This document shows, in pieces, positions 36,380 through 49,765 of a DNA stretch of 64,000 nt (its first letter is position 1; each line of letters opens with the position of its first letter). A program made the position numbers and the translations under genes. The notes under the pieces were generated by a model. The model was not told the DNA's origin. It searched no databases and saw only the letters and a list, made by a program, of their open reading frames with translations. Source of the DNA: Hyalella azteca. Lineage: Eukaryota > Arthropoda > Malacostraca > Amphipoda > Hyalellidae. Where the stretch lies: contig NW_025939459.1 of NCBI RefSeq assembly GCF_000764305.2, positions 202,155 through 266,154 on the forward strand. The letters are read 5' to 3'.

Positions 36380-37080
36380 ACATGGCAGGGTAACTTAATA
36401 TGGCAAGGGTAACTTGGTATGGCTAGGTAACCCGGCAAGGCTGAGTAACCCGGCATGGCTGGGTAACCCGACATGGCGGAGAAACACGGCAGGGCAGGGT
36501 AACCCGGCATGTCAGGGAAACCCGACATGGCAGGGTAACTCATCATGGCACGGTAACCCGACATGTCAGGGTGACCCGGCAGAGCAGGGTAACCCGACAT
36601 GTCAGGGAAACCCGACATGGCAGGGTAACCCGGCAGAGCAGGGTAACTCGACATGTCAGGAAAACCCGACATGGCAGGGTAACTCATCATGGCAGGGTAA
36701 CCCGATATGGCAAGGTAACCCTACATGGCAAGGTAACCCGACATGGCAAGGTAACCCGGCATGGCGAGGTAACCCGACATGTCAAGGTAACCCGACATGG
36801 CAAGGTAACCCGACATGGCGAGGTAACCCGACATGGCAATTGGTACCCCGACATGGCGAGGTAACCCGACATGTCAAGGTAACCCTACATGGCAAGGCAA
36901 CCCGACATGGCAAAGTAACCCGGCATGGCAGGGTAACCCGACAAGGCAAGGTAACCCTACATGGCAAGGTAACCCGACATGGCAAGGTAACCCGGCATGG
37001 CAGGGTAACCCGACAAGGCAAGGTAACCCGGCATGGCAGGGTAACCCGACAAGGCAAGGTAACCCGAAATGGTAGGTTAA
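36380..37080. repeat. 18 bp minisatellite, ~39 copies, with higher-order structure
   Basis: Unit GGTAACCCGACATGGCAA. Variants (GGCAGAGCAGG, CATGTCAGG, GACAAGGCAA) recur in fixed order, e.g. a 36 bp pair repeated at 36.98-37.06 kb. Because 18 is divisible by three, hexapeptide frames stay open on both strands. Confidence 0.95.
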
Positions 37081-37089
37081 CTCGGCATG

Positions 37090-39760
37090 AAGCGCGCCGA
37101 GCAAAGGTTACTTCGCTAAAAAGCGCGTCGGCAATTTATTTTTCACGGTCCAGTGATATTAAATCACATAAATATTCCCAGAGATAAATCATCTTTTCAA
37201 TGACCTCTTTTGAAAATATCATCAAAAAGTGCAGTTACAAAAACACGTGTTAATTTCAATAATATTTGTTCTATAAATATTGAGACCAATTCGAATTCAA
37301 CCATAAGACATTTGGAAAATGTCGTAAGAATAATTCGAAATTAATAGCCTGGTTTGAATTTTATGAATAATTCAGTGGGAGAAGTGCGGTAAATTCAATA
37401 AGTATTTGATTCTAAAATTCCTTTCAGGCAGATTTGACTCTCAATTCAGCAAGTTTTAACACTATAAGTAAGAAGTTTTCATTATTAAATAAAACATTGG
37501 AAAGAAAAACCGAATATTTTACGAAGTCAAATATTGTAGTGAAATTTTAGCGTTATTAAAGAACAGTGTGCGAAATGAATTGCTGAAATGAATATTATGT
37601 GCGATATGAATGAATTGCTATGATAAAGCACCGAATGTGTGCTAAGTTTCAATATCTTCTTACAATGATGATTGCTTCTAATTTATTATTATCAGGTATA
37701 TAAATTGCAAATTTTCTCACCGGTATTTAAGTCCCTCAAAAATCTCGTTAGCAGATCTGAGTCAAATTTTCAGTAGAATATTTTTCACTGCTGATGGGTT
37801 TTCCAAGAAGAATTTTACTTCCTGGAAAATAGTGGACTTCCGTCCACTATTTTCCGTCCACTACATATACTTCCGTATATGTCAAGAATTTTACTTCCTG
37901 GAATGTAGTGGATTTACATATACGAAATAAAGATGGTTCGAAATGAATGCTTAGTCTTTAATTTCAATGTTGTAAAGTTTTAATTGTTGACAAGTTACTG
38001 CTGAGGTAGTATTTTTAAGGCACTTTTAGAACAACGAAAGATTATATTCACTCTTGGTATTATATTCACTGCAATTATTAGACAGCTAGAGAAGCTAAAC
38101 TCTAAAGACTTTATGAATATAAATGGCATTCTTTAAAAAAATTGTCCTATGTATGGTTAAATGTATTCGAGACTTGAGGAGAGGCAACACGTGTTTTTAA
38201 TGACTGAAATCTTTCAAGCAAGACAGCTTTCCATACTTCCTTAGCACAGAACCATCTTCATTCATTATAACAAACTATAAATAACAACATGTTGAGGATA
38301 GGAATAATATAATAATGATATGAATAAATGGCAAGTCATTAGTCATTCGCGTTTTACCCACAATCATTCACGCATCTCCTATCCAGCACATCTCGATTCC
38401 TGTGAGAATATTCAAGTCAATAATACTCGTAGGTTTTATAAACACAATTTGTGATCAGAAATAATTCAGTACTGAATTACTTAAAACACAAATTACGTAA
38501 CGATTTAAGATTTAAATAGGAAATAATTGACAGCATCATATTTCGAGGTTTAAAAATATTAAAAGAGAAAAAACCTGTAGTAGGGAAAGGAGCTAATTTT
38601 AATCTTTTAACATATCCATGCCCGCCAGGAAAAGTACCCTTATTTCAGAATTGGAAACTTTGAATGAACTTATTTTTGACTAGTTTCTTAACCAAAACTA
38701 ATTAATCTCTGATATAAATTGGAAAAAATTAGCTCGTGTTTCCAGTCGCGGCTTCTCCACGATACTGTCTCCGCCATTGAGAGAACTAGAACGTCTAATC
38801 TACAGTTTTTATTGTGACGCGTTAGGTAGCTGTTTACTTACTTGTGTTCCGGAACGCAGCCTTTCGCCGTAATGAGTTATTTTCTAGAATGTAGACCATA
38901 AGAATCATTTGAGTCACCCTATTTAGCGAAGGTCGTCATATAAACAATATTATCCTGAAGTGAAATAAGATTTCAATGAAAAATTTTGTGCTTGAAGATG
39001 TGGTTAAGTCGTCTTTGTTTCAGCTTGCGCATGTAGTAGGTTTCTCCGTGTTGATCGTTCCACCTCACACGCTGCTATAGTGAGTAAAACTTTTACGCTA
39101 CTTGTTTTTTTTTGTATTCAACCTAGCTACCTGACCGAAAGTTAGAAATCCGTGAACACTCGTTTAAAACATTTCTCTTTAGATTCAAGTTTGTTTTATA
39201 CATGTTGAAAAATTTCTGTTCGCGATATGAGAAGCCGTCAGACCACATAAGTTTTAACATTTTTAGCTACATTTTCTGTTATTGTATTCATTTCACGTAT
39301 GCTACGTATGAATATTTATAATTACTTGCCTAGGCTTTTTTAGTTCTATGATAACAATTTTTCTTAGCCTTGGGCAAGTCTTGATCAGCTGTTGAATTGA
39401 GACCGCCTATTAATCTTTTCTGAACATTAGCTCATACTGAACGATCTTGAACGCAAGTAATATTTGGTACATAGGTCATCCGAATGGAGTAGAATTATAA
39501 TTATTAATGGTTAGAATGAATTGATTTGAGTAGGAAAAAGCTCTAAAATAGGCTGTTTTAGGGCGAGACAATTGAACCTGTTCTGTAGGAGACTATGTGT
39601 ACCGTAGCGCGAGTGCTGCCACCGGGAGCTGCGAAAACCTGCATTCAATTCCCCTAGCTGGCAAGCCAAGTTACCGAGTAGCTGGTACAGTTCATGACCC
39701 AGCACTGGTAGTGGCCGGTGCCTATAATAAATGCAAATAAATGGCTGGCACTGGTAGTGG
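37090..39760. other. AT-rich spacer
   Basis: No gene seen. A short local duplication of GAATTTTACTTCCTGGAA lies at about 37810-37905. Confidence 0.5.
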
Positions 39761-39769
39761 CAAGTATGT

Positions 39770-39942
39770 ACAACATTAACACGCTGGTAGTGGCAGGTGA
39801 GTGCGACATTGAGACGCTGGTAGCGGCAGGTGAGTGCGACATTGAGACGCTGGTAGGGGCAGGTGAGTGCGACATTGAGACGCTGGTAGTGGCAGGTGAG
39901 TGCGACATTCAGACGCTGGTAGTGGCAGGTGAGTGCGACATT
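39770..39942. repeat. 33 bp minisatellite with a consensus splice donor in each unit
   Basis: Five to six copies of GACGCTGGTAGTGGCAGGTG plus AGTGCGACATTGA. Most units read GGCAG|GTGAGT, an ideal 5' splice site, on the plus strand. Confidence 0.92.
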
Positions 39943-41204
39943 CATGTTCTTTTTCGATGTTTGTGGGGCAAAGGCAATTGAATAATTTTCGAACATAAAT
40001 TGCTTTAAATATGCCGTAACTTCTATTGAAATGGCAATAAAAACGAACACGAAACTTTAGCCCACTGCTGCATCTTCCGCACGAACTACATACCTTAATT
40101 CTTCCTCCAAACGATTAATAAATTTATCCTGGAAGATTAGCTGATAATAACCAGGTAACGTGTTATAACGTTTTGATATATTAAGGAAATTATTAATTGT
40201 GAAGGTTATTATAATGTTTGATCGTGATTGGACTTCCTTTTATTTACTATTACCTCCATGTCTTGATATTTATCCAGTTTGGGATACGACACTCGCCGCG
40301 CTGCCGATGAGAGAGCCCCCGTAGCATAGGACACTTTTTGTTTGGTTGTAAACTGAATGTTTCAACGCCTAACGCTGGACTTTTTTTATAAACACTATTA
40401 ATTGTGCTCCGTATACGGACTATTATAATTGATGTATTTTTTGGAGAAGACGTAGAATTAAGAGGAACAAAGTTCCTACTCAACTCGTATTCACTTATAA
40501 CCAGTTAAGAAATGTTGATCTTCATCAGCTGATATTTCTTGAATATTCTTCATTATTTTTGTGGTAATTATTCGTTTAGGCATGTGTCCGATTCAATGTG
40601 TCCTTTTGACGATTCACTATAGAATCGTCATAATTAGTTATACCGCACTAAACCTCTTGCTAGTTGGATGCTGAGTATCAAAAACGCTGTAGAGCTTAAA
40701 GACGGCTCGTTTTCCAACCCATCCCGGGGTTCATATATTGCCCGGAAGCGGAAATCAAACAAACTCCAGAACTATAATCACGGTTGGTTTCACGAATACT
40801 CTATTAATGTAACTTAGCTATATTATTATCAATGCTGTCAATGTTTAAATAATATAGCTTAAAAATATTAACTTCCAAATACTGCCTGCCCAACGTCCCT
40901 GTTATATCAATTAAATTTTTATTGATACTTTCTAAATAATTTCTGCTTAACGTATGTGTTGAATCTAGTTCGCACACGATTCTCATCAATATACTTTATC
41001 GATTTACTGGTCATTGACAGTTGATCCAAGGATTTAGATGATTGAAAAATGATTTATTTCAAGATTTATCAACAGCATTCCAAGTTAACGAAGAATTCTT
41101 GAAAAGCGCGCATAACATGCATGCTAGAAACTTGTCAGAATGACAGCATGACTGTCTGATGCCCAGTCGACAACCTTCTCACTGATAGCAGGCCTCTTTG
41201 GTAT

Positions 41205-41930
41205 GCACTCCTTTTTCATACTGCAGGCCATTTTAATTTCGTTATCCTCAATAATGTTGAAACCCTATTTAATGTTGCAACTTTCTTTAATAATACAGCC
41301 CTTTTCGTACAACCTGCCACCTTCATGTTGTTTGTCACTTTCATGTTGCAGGCCACTTACATATTGCTGCCATCTTTATATTGCAGGCTATTTATATACT
41401 TGTATTGCTGACTTTTTATATTGCATGCCGGTGGATATTGCTGACATTTTCATATTGCAGGCCACTCACATATTGCTGCCATTTTTAGATTATAAGCCAC
41501 TGACATATTGCTGCCATTTTAATATTGCAGGCCACTGACATATTGCTGACATTTTCATATTGCAGGCCAATCACATATTGCTGCAATTTTTAGATTATAG
41601 GCCACTGACATATTGCTGCCATTTTAATATTGCAGGCCACTGACATATTGCTGACATTTTCATATTGCAGGCCACTCACATATTGCTGCCATTTTTAGAT
41701 TATAGGCCACTGACATATTGATGCCATTTTCATATTGCAGGCCACTGACATATTCCTGCCATTTTTATATAGCAGGCCATTTACATATTCCTGCGATTTT
41801 TAGATTGCTGGCCACGTACATACTGCGGCCAATTTTATAATGCAGGCCACTTATATATTGCTGCTATTTTTATATTGCAGGCCACTTACATATACAACCC
41901 TCTTCTATAATTCAGGCCATTTTCATATCT
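41205..41930. repeat. ~36 bp minisatellite, about 18-20 copies
   Basis: Units CATATTGCAGGCCACTGACA plus TATTGCTGCCATTTT; a variant (TTTTTAGATTATAGGCC) alternates in the central part, giving a ~110 bp higher-order period. Confidence 0.93.
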
Positions 41931-41992
41931 TTTCCCTCTTTAATATTTAAGCAATTTTCCGTCAAGACCTACGCAAGATGGCACTTTGTCGC

Positions 41993-42115
41993 TGCGTCTC
42001 CAAGTGATACTTGGAGACGCAGTCTCCAAGTATCACAGTCTCCAATAATCTCCAAGTGATACTTGGAGTCTCCAATAATCTCCGCAGACTTTATCGTTGC
42101 GTCTCCAAGTGGCTG
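41993..42115. repeat. Cluster of palindromic GTCTCCAAGT repeats
   Basis: GTCTCCAAGT-GAT-ACTTGGAGAC and partial copies repeated in tandem; 10-bp stems could form hairpins. Confidence 0.85.
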
Positions 42116-42149
42116 TGTTATTTCAGAAATGTACCAGGTTACGATTTCG

Positions 42150-42620
42150 GGCGCCAGTGTACGGTGTTGCTAACTGGTCGGTAGCACCACTGTAACAGGT
42201 TGCTTTTCTATGCAACCCTTATATGAATGTTAATTAAGTATGACCTGAGGGTAGTTCGGTTGTAGCTGGATCCGAGGATATAGAGGGACAGCGTAAACGA
42301 TTATATAATATACTTTTAGGATTATAGGTCGGCTTACAGTTTAGGATAATCAGATTATAGGTTTATAAGTTGGAGCTTTAACACTGATGTCTTCGGCGTC
42401 CAGTTGAAGTAGGGATAAGTCTAGAGTGTATCTTCTACTCTGACATTAATTTAGAGTTACTGTCCTGTTTGACATGGACAGGAGCAATGGGGTATACCGT
42501 AGCGGTCCTCGCCCAAGACTGGCGTTTCCGCGTCTAGGCAGAGCTCATATAGCTACGCTAATTGACGTCACCAAGGGCGTGACTTGATAAACAGGAAAGG
42601 CTAATACAATGAAATGCTCA
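42150..42620 (-). mobile_element. Possible LTR-retrotransposon fragment (LTR plus primer-binding site)
   Basis: On the minus strand GTACAC is followed by TGGCGCCCGAAATCG, which resembles a tRNA-Lys-type primer-binding site. The adjacent plus-side ~450 bp has an LTR-like mix, including TGACGTC. No second LTR or gag/pol is present in the window. Confidence 0.3.
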
Positions 42621-42624
42621 TGAA

Positions 42625-44995
42625 CAACATATCGCATGTGAAGGATCTTATCTTTCAATAAGGAAGACATCAATCAGGAAATATCAAGGGACAAATGGTA
42701 TCAACATTGTCATCTTACAGAAAACCAGTTTAGTTAATATATCTGAAAATATTTAAAGAAAATAAACTGTAATATTTTGATACGTTTTAAAATCGTAGGA
42801 ATAAAACATTGCAATCTCTAAATTCGACAGTGTATGTAAATTGTTGATGACTAGAACTGCATTTTTTAGTTGCAATGTATACCTAGTGAATTAGTTTTTT
42901 ATTTCATAATTGGTGAGTGTTATCATGCAGAGAACTATATTTATTCATTTATTACTATTCTAAATTAAGTAGACTCAACGCTATGAATATTAACACGAGT
43001 GTTATTTACATTTATTTATTTACTACTTCTGTTGTTATTAAAAAATTCTATTAAGAAGTTCTCTTCACATTAGTAGAATTGATTGCAAAAATATTTCGCT
43101 TAAATTCCCCACTCAGATTACTGCTTATTTACCGCACGTATTCACTGAGTTCCTCATATCAATGAATTTCTTACATTCACAAATTCTCTCTTGAATTTCT
43201 CATTGTAATATTTTTTGGAAAGTATTTCAAAATTGAATGTATTGTGAGGTGCTTTCAATGTTTCTAAGTATTAATGACTTTTTATGGTTTGAAAAATAAT
43301 TTAATTTAGTATCTTCAATGTTCAGCTATTGATTATTGACCATTATTCATGAATGAAGAATAGTGATAAATTCCATTTCTTAAACTTATTGATGAGACTA
43401 GGAATGTTGCACAATCAATGATTGATTTTAACAAGACAGAGACATGTTGTGAACATGTGCATTGTGAAGCTCTCACCATCAAACACGCATCCGAAATAGA
43501 GCTACACGAGAAAAATATCATAACTTGAAAAGTCTCAATGCAGATTCTGTTCGTAAAAAACACAAATCTAAACTTTGGAAGTTTAAGCGGAAGCGCTTCG
43601 ACATTTAATAGTTCGAATCACGCTATTGAAGCAATCAATCATTCGTTGAAATGAGGAAGTAGTTCATCGGAAATACTGTGCAGGTCGTGGTAGAGCCTTC
43701 TATTCATTATTTAGATAGAAGCGTAATTATTTTCTGTTTTATATTAAACTATTATACATTAAAAGAGTCCATTTAGACGAGGCCATGTTGGCCATTTTAA
43801 TGATTTCGTCCAGAATTTTTACCTATCGCCCACGAGTTACGAACCCCCAACTCGCCACTGCAACATTGGTGATCTTAACCATCTGGCCACTCCGAACACG
43901 CGGATTAAATTTGTGGACTTGGCTCGCACGAAATAAATGTAGATTATATTCCATACTACTTGATTGCAATTTCTATTTGTGACATGGTTCGTTCGTAAAT
44001 TACTTGAATTTTTATACTTCTACAAAATATCATCATTAATTTAAATATAACTTTGCGTGTTTGCGTTACATCATTTCAGTATAACTTTGCGGATCGGTGG
44101 ATTTACATCATCGTTAGAAAATTATTTTGACTGTCGCTTGTTACGAGTCAAAAATCATTTACGCGTCCGTCAGTCAATTATGAAAGAATAATATTAATTG
44201 CATGTGATTTGATTTTAGATCCAAAATTTGTTAGACAAATATGATTTACTTTTGTTATTCAATTGGGTTCCTTCATTGATCTATTTATCGCACAATGGCG
44301 GGAAATGATAAATATACATGTATAATTGATAAATTTTCATTATTTGATTCTGGGTAATATAGTCGATTTCACGTATAATTTCACGAATTCATTCCTATAC
44401 ATTTATTAGTGCTCAAAAATTATTATTTTGTAATTCAATATTATGATTATAGAACTTTTCGACCTGCAATTTATAGCGAAAAAATGGTTGGTTCAATGTT
44501 CGAAACGATGCCATTAAATGCGAGCAATATGTTTTTATTGCGATATAGGCTCAGGGAATCGCAGAAAATAGTCTTGTTCCTTATGTTCATTCAGATTAAT
44601 TTCTTTCACTATAAATGTTATCACAGGAACATACATCAAATTGTCATCAACCTGTCAACTAAAAAGCAAAAATTGACTAAACCCATCTGAAAACCTTGTA
44701 AATGTTTAATCAATGCCATTTTTCACGAGTTGAGATTACGACCAGTTTAGTTTGAGCAAACGCTTTTCTAAAAATGTAGTGATATTAATTGGAAATACGG
44801 CTGTACAAATAATTGATAGATAATAAGAATTACAAAATTGAGTTGATATAAATTTAAAATTTGTGACGAAAGATCATCAATCACACAAAGGGCTGCATTA
44901 GAAAACCCTAATACAATTCTTCATTTGAAACTTAATAATGAATATATGAATGCAAATTAACGATGTAAACACAGACTTCTGCGTTTGGTATTTTT
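42625..44995. other. AT-rich spacer
   Basis: Nothing recognised; ORFs are short and compositionally AT-driven. Confidence 0.5.
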
Positions 44996-44998
44996 TGT

Positions 44999-46440
44999 AT
45001 CCGAGACGAGACGAGACGAGACAACAGGCTCTGTCCCGGTTCGCAATAAAAACTGGGACAATTTTCAGCCGTCCGTAGGAATTCCGGGACGATACCGAGA
45101 CGAGACGAGACATCCCGGTTAAAATAGGTAGCTTAAATTTTCCCGGAATTTATAGCCATTTTAACCAGACATAACGAGAAATAACGAGACGAATCAATTA
45201 TTGATGTGGTGCCAACTTTGGCTTACCGTCATACATTTATATAATAACTTGAGTCGTATGCTTTTACTATTCTGATTGGAGCTCGGTAATTTAAATGATT
45301 TTTGCTACAATACATGTTGTGGTTTAATATGGTACTTAATCTTGACAGGCAAATAAAATGGAAAAGCACGTTATTTATTTTCCAAAAATTGTGTTCTATG
45401 ATGGTCTGGAGGAGGCCACATTAGCTGTATAGCCTGTAGCTGGTGACATCGGCAGACTGGACAAATTTTGATTTGCCTCCAGCTCAATCACAGAATCTTA
45501 TTCATCGATCTTGCCTTGATCAATCTCATTCAAAAAAAGGTCTGGAAAGAAATATCAACAACATTCTAAAATACAACAAAATTTAAGTTGGAAAAAATAT
45601 AATAGTTTGATCTTCAAAAGAGAACTCGAAATATCCATGTGTATCCTTTCTAAATAACGTTAAAGGGGGGGGGGTATTTCCTCCAGAAAAACTTCCACAT
45701 TTACTAACGGATCTTTCTAAAACTGCAAACATATATGTAAAACGAAATACAAGCACATTTTGTTCGTATGATTTTTTCGTAAAAATTCATAGAAAACGTG
45801 AAATTCATAGAAAACGGAAAAAGGGGGTACTTTAAAAATCTATCTCCTCCTACAGTTTTCAAACTACAGCATCGAAAGAATACCATTCGATTCGTAAAGA
45901 CCATACCAATCGAGTAACACAGTCCGATTTTTGATTTTGATAAGTTTTTTACACGCATTTTCCCGTTTTCTTATGATTTCTTCTCCAATACTCAGCCATA
46001 CATCGACAAGTTTGCGGTGTTTGTCGGACAACTAATTAGCTGCCATGTCAGTTAGTCAGACAAATTTTGCTAAATCTGCAATTAACTCAATTTAACTGGT
46101 AACTGTCTATATGGCCCTAATGGCAATAAATGGCTAACTTGTCATTCTTCAACCCATGTTTTCAAAGCAATTCGTATCTTAATCGAAAAACTTGTTTTGT
46201 CTTAAATAATTAAGACAAATCTCGTCTAGTATCGTTATGTCTCGTTTCAAATCTGTCTGTCTCGTCCCGGTTCATAATTTACCGGGACACAAGTTTTAAA
46301 GTCCGAGACAGAAGTCTTGTCTCGGTTCATACGTTTATTCCGGGACAAATTTTACCCTCTGTCCCGTTATTTTTTTCCCGGAATTTTCTCGTCTCGTTTC
46401 TTCTGTCCCGGTTCATTTCGACACAGGAGTCTAGACTAAC
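44999..46440. mobile_element. Element or array with inverted GAGAC / CCCGG-rich ends
   Basis: The left flank (44999-45190) has (GAGAC)n with CTGTCCCGGTTCGCAATA and CCGGGACGATACC on the plus strand. The right flank (46205-46440) carries the same motifs on the minus strand (CTCGTCTCG, CTGTCCCGGTTCAT, CCGGGACA). About 1.0 kb lies between, with no clear ORF. The layout resembles a foldback-type element with repetitive inverted ends. Confidence 0.5.
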
Positions 46441-46444
46441 TAAA

Positions 46445-48770
46445 CGATGGCTAATCAATAAAATTTATCCGCAGCTACAGCAATTTTAATGAATGCAATT
46501 TTTAAAAGAATAACATCGCGATTAAAGAACAGTATATTATCAAGAAGTATGAGTATGCTGATTATTTCCTAATTACAAATATAATTTCTGATTAGTTGCT
46601 TAAGCAGGTAAAACGATAAGGGTTCAAAGCCACTGTGTGAATGATGGCCCTAATGAGGACCTTGATTTTTCTAAGCGTTACTGAATTTATTTAATTATAT
46701 AACCTTTACTCACTTGTTCAAATACTTCTATAAACGAGCATTTGAAATTAAACCATATATATTGAGAGTGTGAATTCAACCACATGGTTTACTATTTGCA
46801 GTTAAGACCACTTGCTATTACATAATTATGATTGATTAATGATTACATAATTACTTGATTACTTTACTCGTTAAATAACGCACGTGACGATGAACTGCTT
46901 ATCACGTGCACACGCGATAAATAATTGAACTTTAGTTATGCACCACCAACGTGATGATTAGTTTTATTCATGCTGAAACTAAATTATCTTCGTGGCTTTA
47001 CTTGTTGCTTCGTGGTGATTACATTGATTATACATGAGAACGTTTCAGAATAGACATTATTTCCATTTTATTCTCTTAAAATTACTATGCATGTCTACAA
47101 TAATTATTATTAGACAGCCGTACTTTGATGTCTGAGTAACGTGCATTATTAATATCAGTATTAAGTACTATTAATCAGTAACGTATATTTTATATAAATG
47201 TCCGCTGTTGCGCTGCATACCAGATGAATATTATTCTACTTATATTCAATTCTCTGGTCTTCAATGAAACCTGCTTGAAAGGAGAAATTTTGCCAACCTA
47301 CACTAATTTATATTTAGTTGTGTATATGTTGTTATATATGATACATGCCTGTCATCATGGTTATGCAAGTCACGTCACCATTGCAGGTATCGCTCGAACT
47401 TATTATTTTTTATATATTTGTCAAAGTTTGCGTTTTTTGGAGCCTTGCACAGAAATAATATGTAGGTGCTGTTGGGGCACGTATCCGAGACTTAATATTT
47501 CGTGCCACGATTTTACTGTGGAATGATTTTTTCTGAAGTGAAATAATGTTAAATTGAAAATGGGGTGGGGGAAGAGTTACATTAAAATATCAGGATTTGA
47601 TTTCTACTTTGGTATGTAAATATTTCATTCAAAATGAACAGATCAAGTTTCTTTCAATTAAAAAAAAATTGAATGGAGGCTCCATATGCTAATGCTAAAT
47701 GTAGGTTGGAAAGAGATACTCTCTCACTATAAGGTAAGTTACTTTTAACACTGTTATTTAGGATTCGGGATGACGTGATTCTATTTGGTGGAACTCGTGA
47801 TAACGTTATTCTTGAATTGCATAGATTAATTATGTATCCAGTGTAAGACCAGCCTAGACTACTAGTAGTATATATCACCAACTATAAGTTTCAGATTTCG
47901 ATACACGGACGTACATAATTTGGAATGTTTAATTGGATTCAGTTCAATCTTTATAACAAGGGCATTAATTGTAGGCCTTACATCTGGCAATTAGCAATCC
48001 TGGCTACAGACTAGAAAGAGCACGTGAAGTGGAGTTAACATGTCATGCCTTGTTAACATTGTCAGCTGTTAAACACAAGCATGTAAAAAATTTTACTCTG
48101 ATACATAATAGGTTAGTTAAATATTTATAATTAAGTACGGCAAGTTTCATAAGCATCAAATTTTTCGGTCTTTCCTGACTCTTGATTAGGAACGCTGAAG
48201 TTCGATAATGCTTCAGGCTGGAGAATAGACAATGGGAAACCCGGCATCCGAATTAACGTTCTTCGTCCGTAAGTAATAATCTTCAAAAATTTGGTCAGGA
48301 TGAAAATCAAGGTAAGGGTCGGGACCGGCAGCAGGCGTCTCAGGTGTATTTATACTGTTGAAAATATAAAAGTAGGTTACAGCACGCACAGCGCTGGCGT
48401 CCACAGTGCTCGATAAATGCAATAATAAAGGCAGTATAAATCAGTATAAGTCAGTGCATATAAACAATTGGTACACAACTAAATATATTCCGAGTTGACG
48501 TGGAACCGAGTTCATAACTGTTAGGCTATAATGCAAGGGCCAAGGAACGCAACCCTAACGAAAGAGGAGTGTAAAGTAGGAGGAAGGCTCACCAGAAAGG
48601 ACAAGCAGGACAGTAGGAGGCTCAAATGCTCTGGAAAATTTTAGAGTAGGAATGAAACCCTAAACCCCAGTCTTCCTATACTAGACCCTAAGCAAATGAC
48701 CAAAGTTGATTAAAAGCTACCTTTTATGTCCCAATTGGAGGTTAACCCCAAACGTAAACTGTAGTGAGCC
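46445..48770. other. AT-rich spacer
   Basis: Nothing recognised. The 100-codon ORF at 47224-47526 has no family signature. Confidence 0.5.
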
Positions 48771-48773
48771 TTA

Positions 48774-48803
48774 GACAAATCCTACCTATAGGTAGGATTT
48801 GTC
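48774..48803. repeat. Perfect 30 bp palindrome
   Basis: GACAAATCCTACC-TATA-GGTAGGATTTGTC; one arm is repeated directly just to the right (AGACAAATCCTACCTCCTAC). Confidence 0.9.
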
Positions 48804-49741
48804 CTACCTTAGACAAATCCTACCTCCTACCAATAGAAAATACTGCTAGTACCATATTAACACAAAATAGGAGGACAGTAGAATAATAGTCTTGGCAAGG
48901 ACTATAGGAAGCCTGTAGTCGCTTCGGAAGCTTATGCCAGGCGTCAGGTCTCAGCAGGCAAGGTAAGAGATATGTTGCTGGGTCCGCTTAATCTAAAATA
49001 AACTAGAGGAGCGGTGCCACGTCACCGGCAGCAAGTGAATGCAGTAAACAATACGTTCGAAAGTTGTAATTTCTTACTAGGGGATAGGGGTTCTTGTATT
49101 TGGGATATACAGCGAGTGACAGGCAAAGATGGGGATTCTACATGTGACCTGTCACTCTCTAAGGTCGAAGTCTCTGACCTATTTTGTCGAAATATTGACG
49201 TATGTTGAAATAATCCCTGACTTATATTGTCAACGATGTGACGAATATTTTTATCGACTGTTAGTAACTTGGTTAAACTAGCCCGATTTCACTGTATCCG
49301 CAATAGACACCGCACGTCCAGAATTTTGATTGTTTGTACATTATATAGGAAATAGTGCCGTGCAAATATTAAAATGGAAAAAAAATTCATCATCTGCTTT
49401 TAAGCAACTTCTTCCCATGGCGTTACTTGAAAACTGCAAAAAAAAGTTGCTGAGGAAATCTGTAAAGGGGAATATTACATTTTACTGCCATCTGCAACAG
49501 TTTCTTGATATTGCTTATTCAAAAAAGTACATTTTCTGATCCCACCCTATGAAGTTATGAACCATATGTATGTAAATTAGAAATAATAATGACTAATCAT
49601 TTTTAGGAAGATTACACTTACAAACCAATGCACATTTATTAAATCGAAATTGCCAATTATCACAGACCTACGCATGGAATTATTTTAAAGTTTCCAATTT
49701 TTTTGTTGTAGCGGCAGTTTTGGATACGTGCGTATGGATGG

Positions 49742-49765
49742 CATCATGGCAGTGATGCCATGATG
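49742..49765. repeat. Hairpin with perfect 10 bp stem
   Basis: CATCATGGCA-GTGA-TGCCATGATG, in a GATGGTGG-rich stretch. Confidence 0.85.

Noticed and set aside
36414..37187. 257-codon ORF, GNPTWQ-type hexapeptide repeat
   Set aside because: Produced by an 18 bp minisatellite that is open in several frames on both strands; no non-repeat coding flank.
39511..40050. 179-codon minus ORF
   Set aside because: Its centre is the 33 bp array; flanks show no recognisable domain.
41205..41930. CRISPR-like regular spacing of repeats
   Set aside because: Spacers are themselves repeats of the same unit and the genome is eukaryotic.
43600..43625. B-box-like AGTTCGAATCAC (possible tRNA or tRNA-derived SINE)
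   Set aside because: No matching A-box or acceptor stem could be paired around it.
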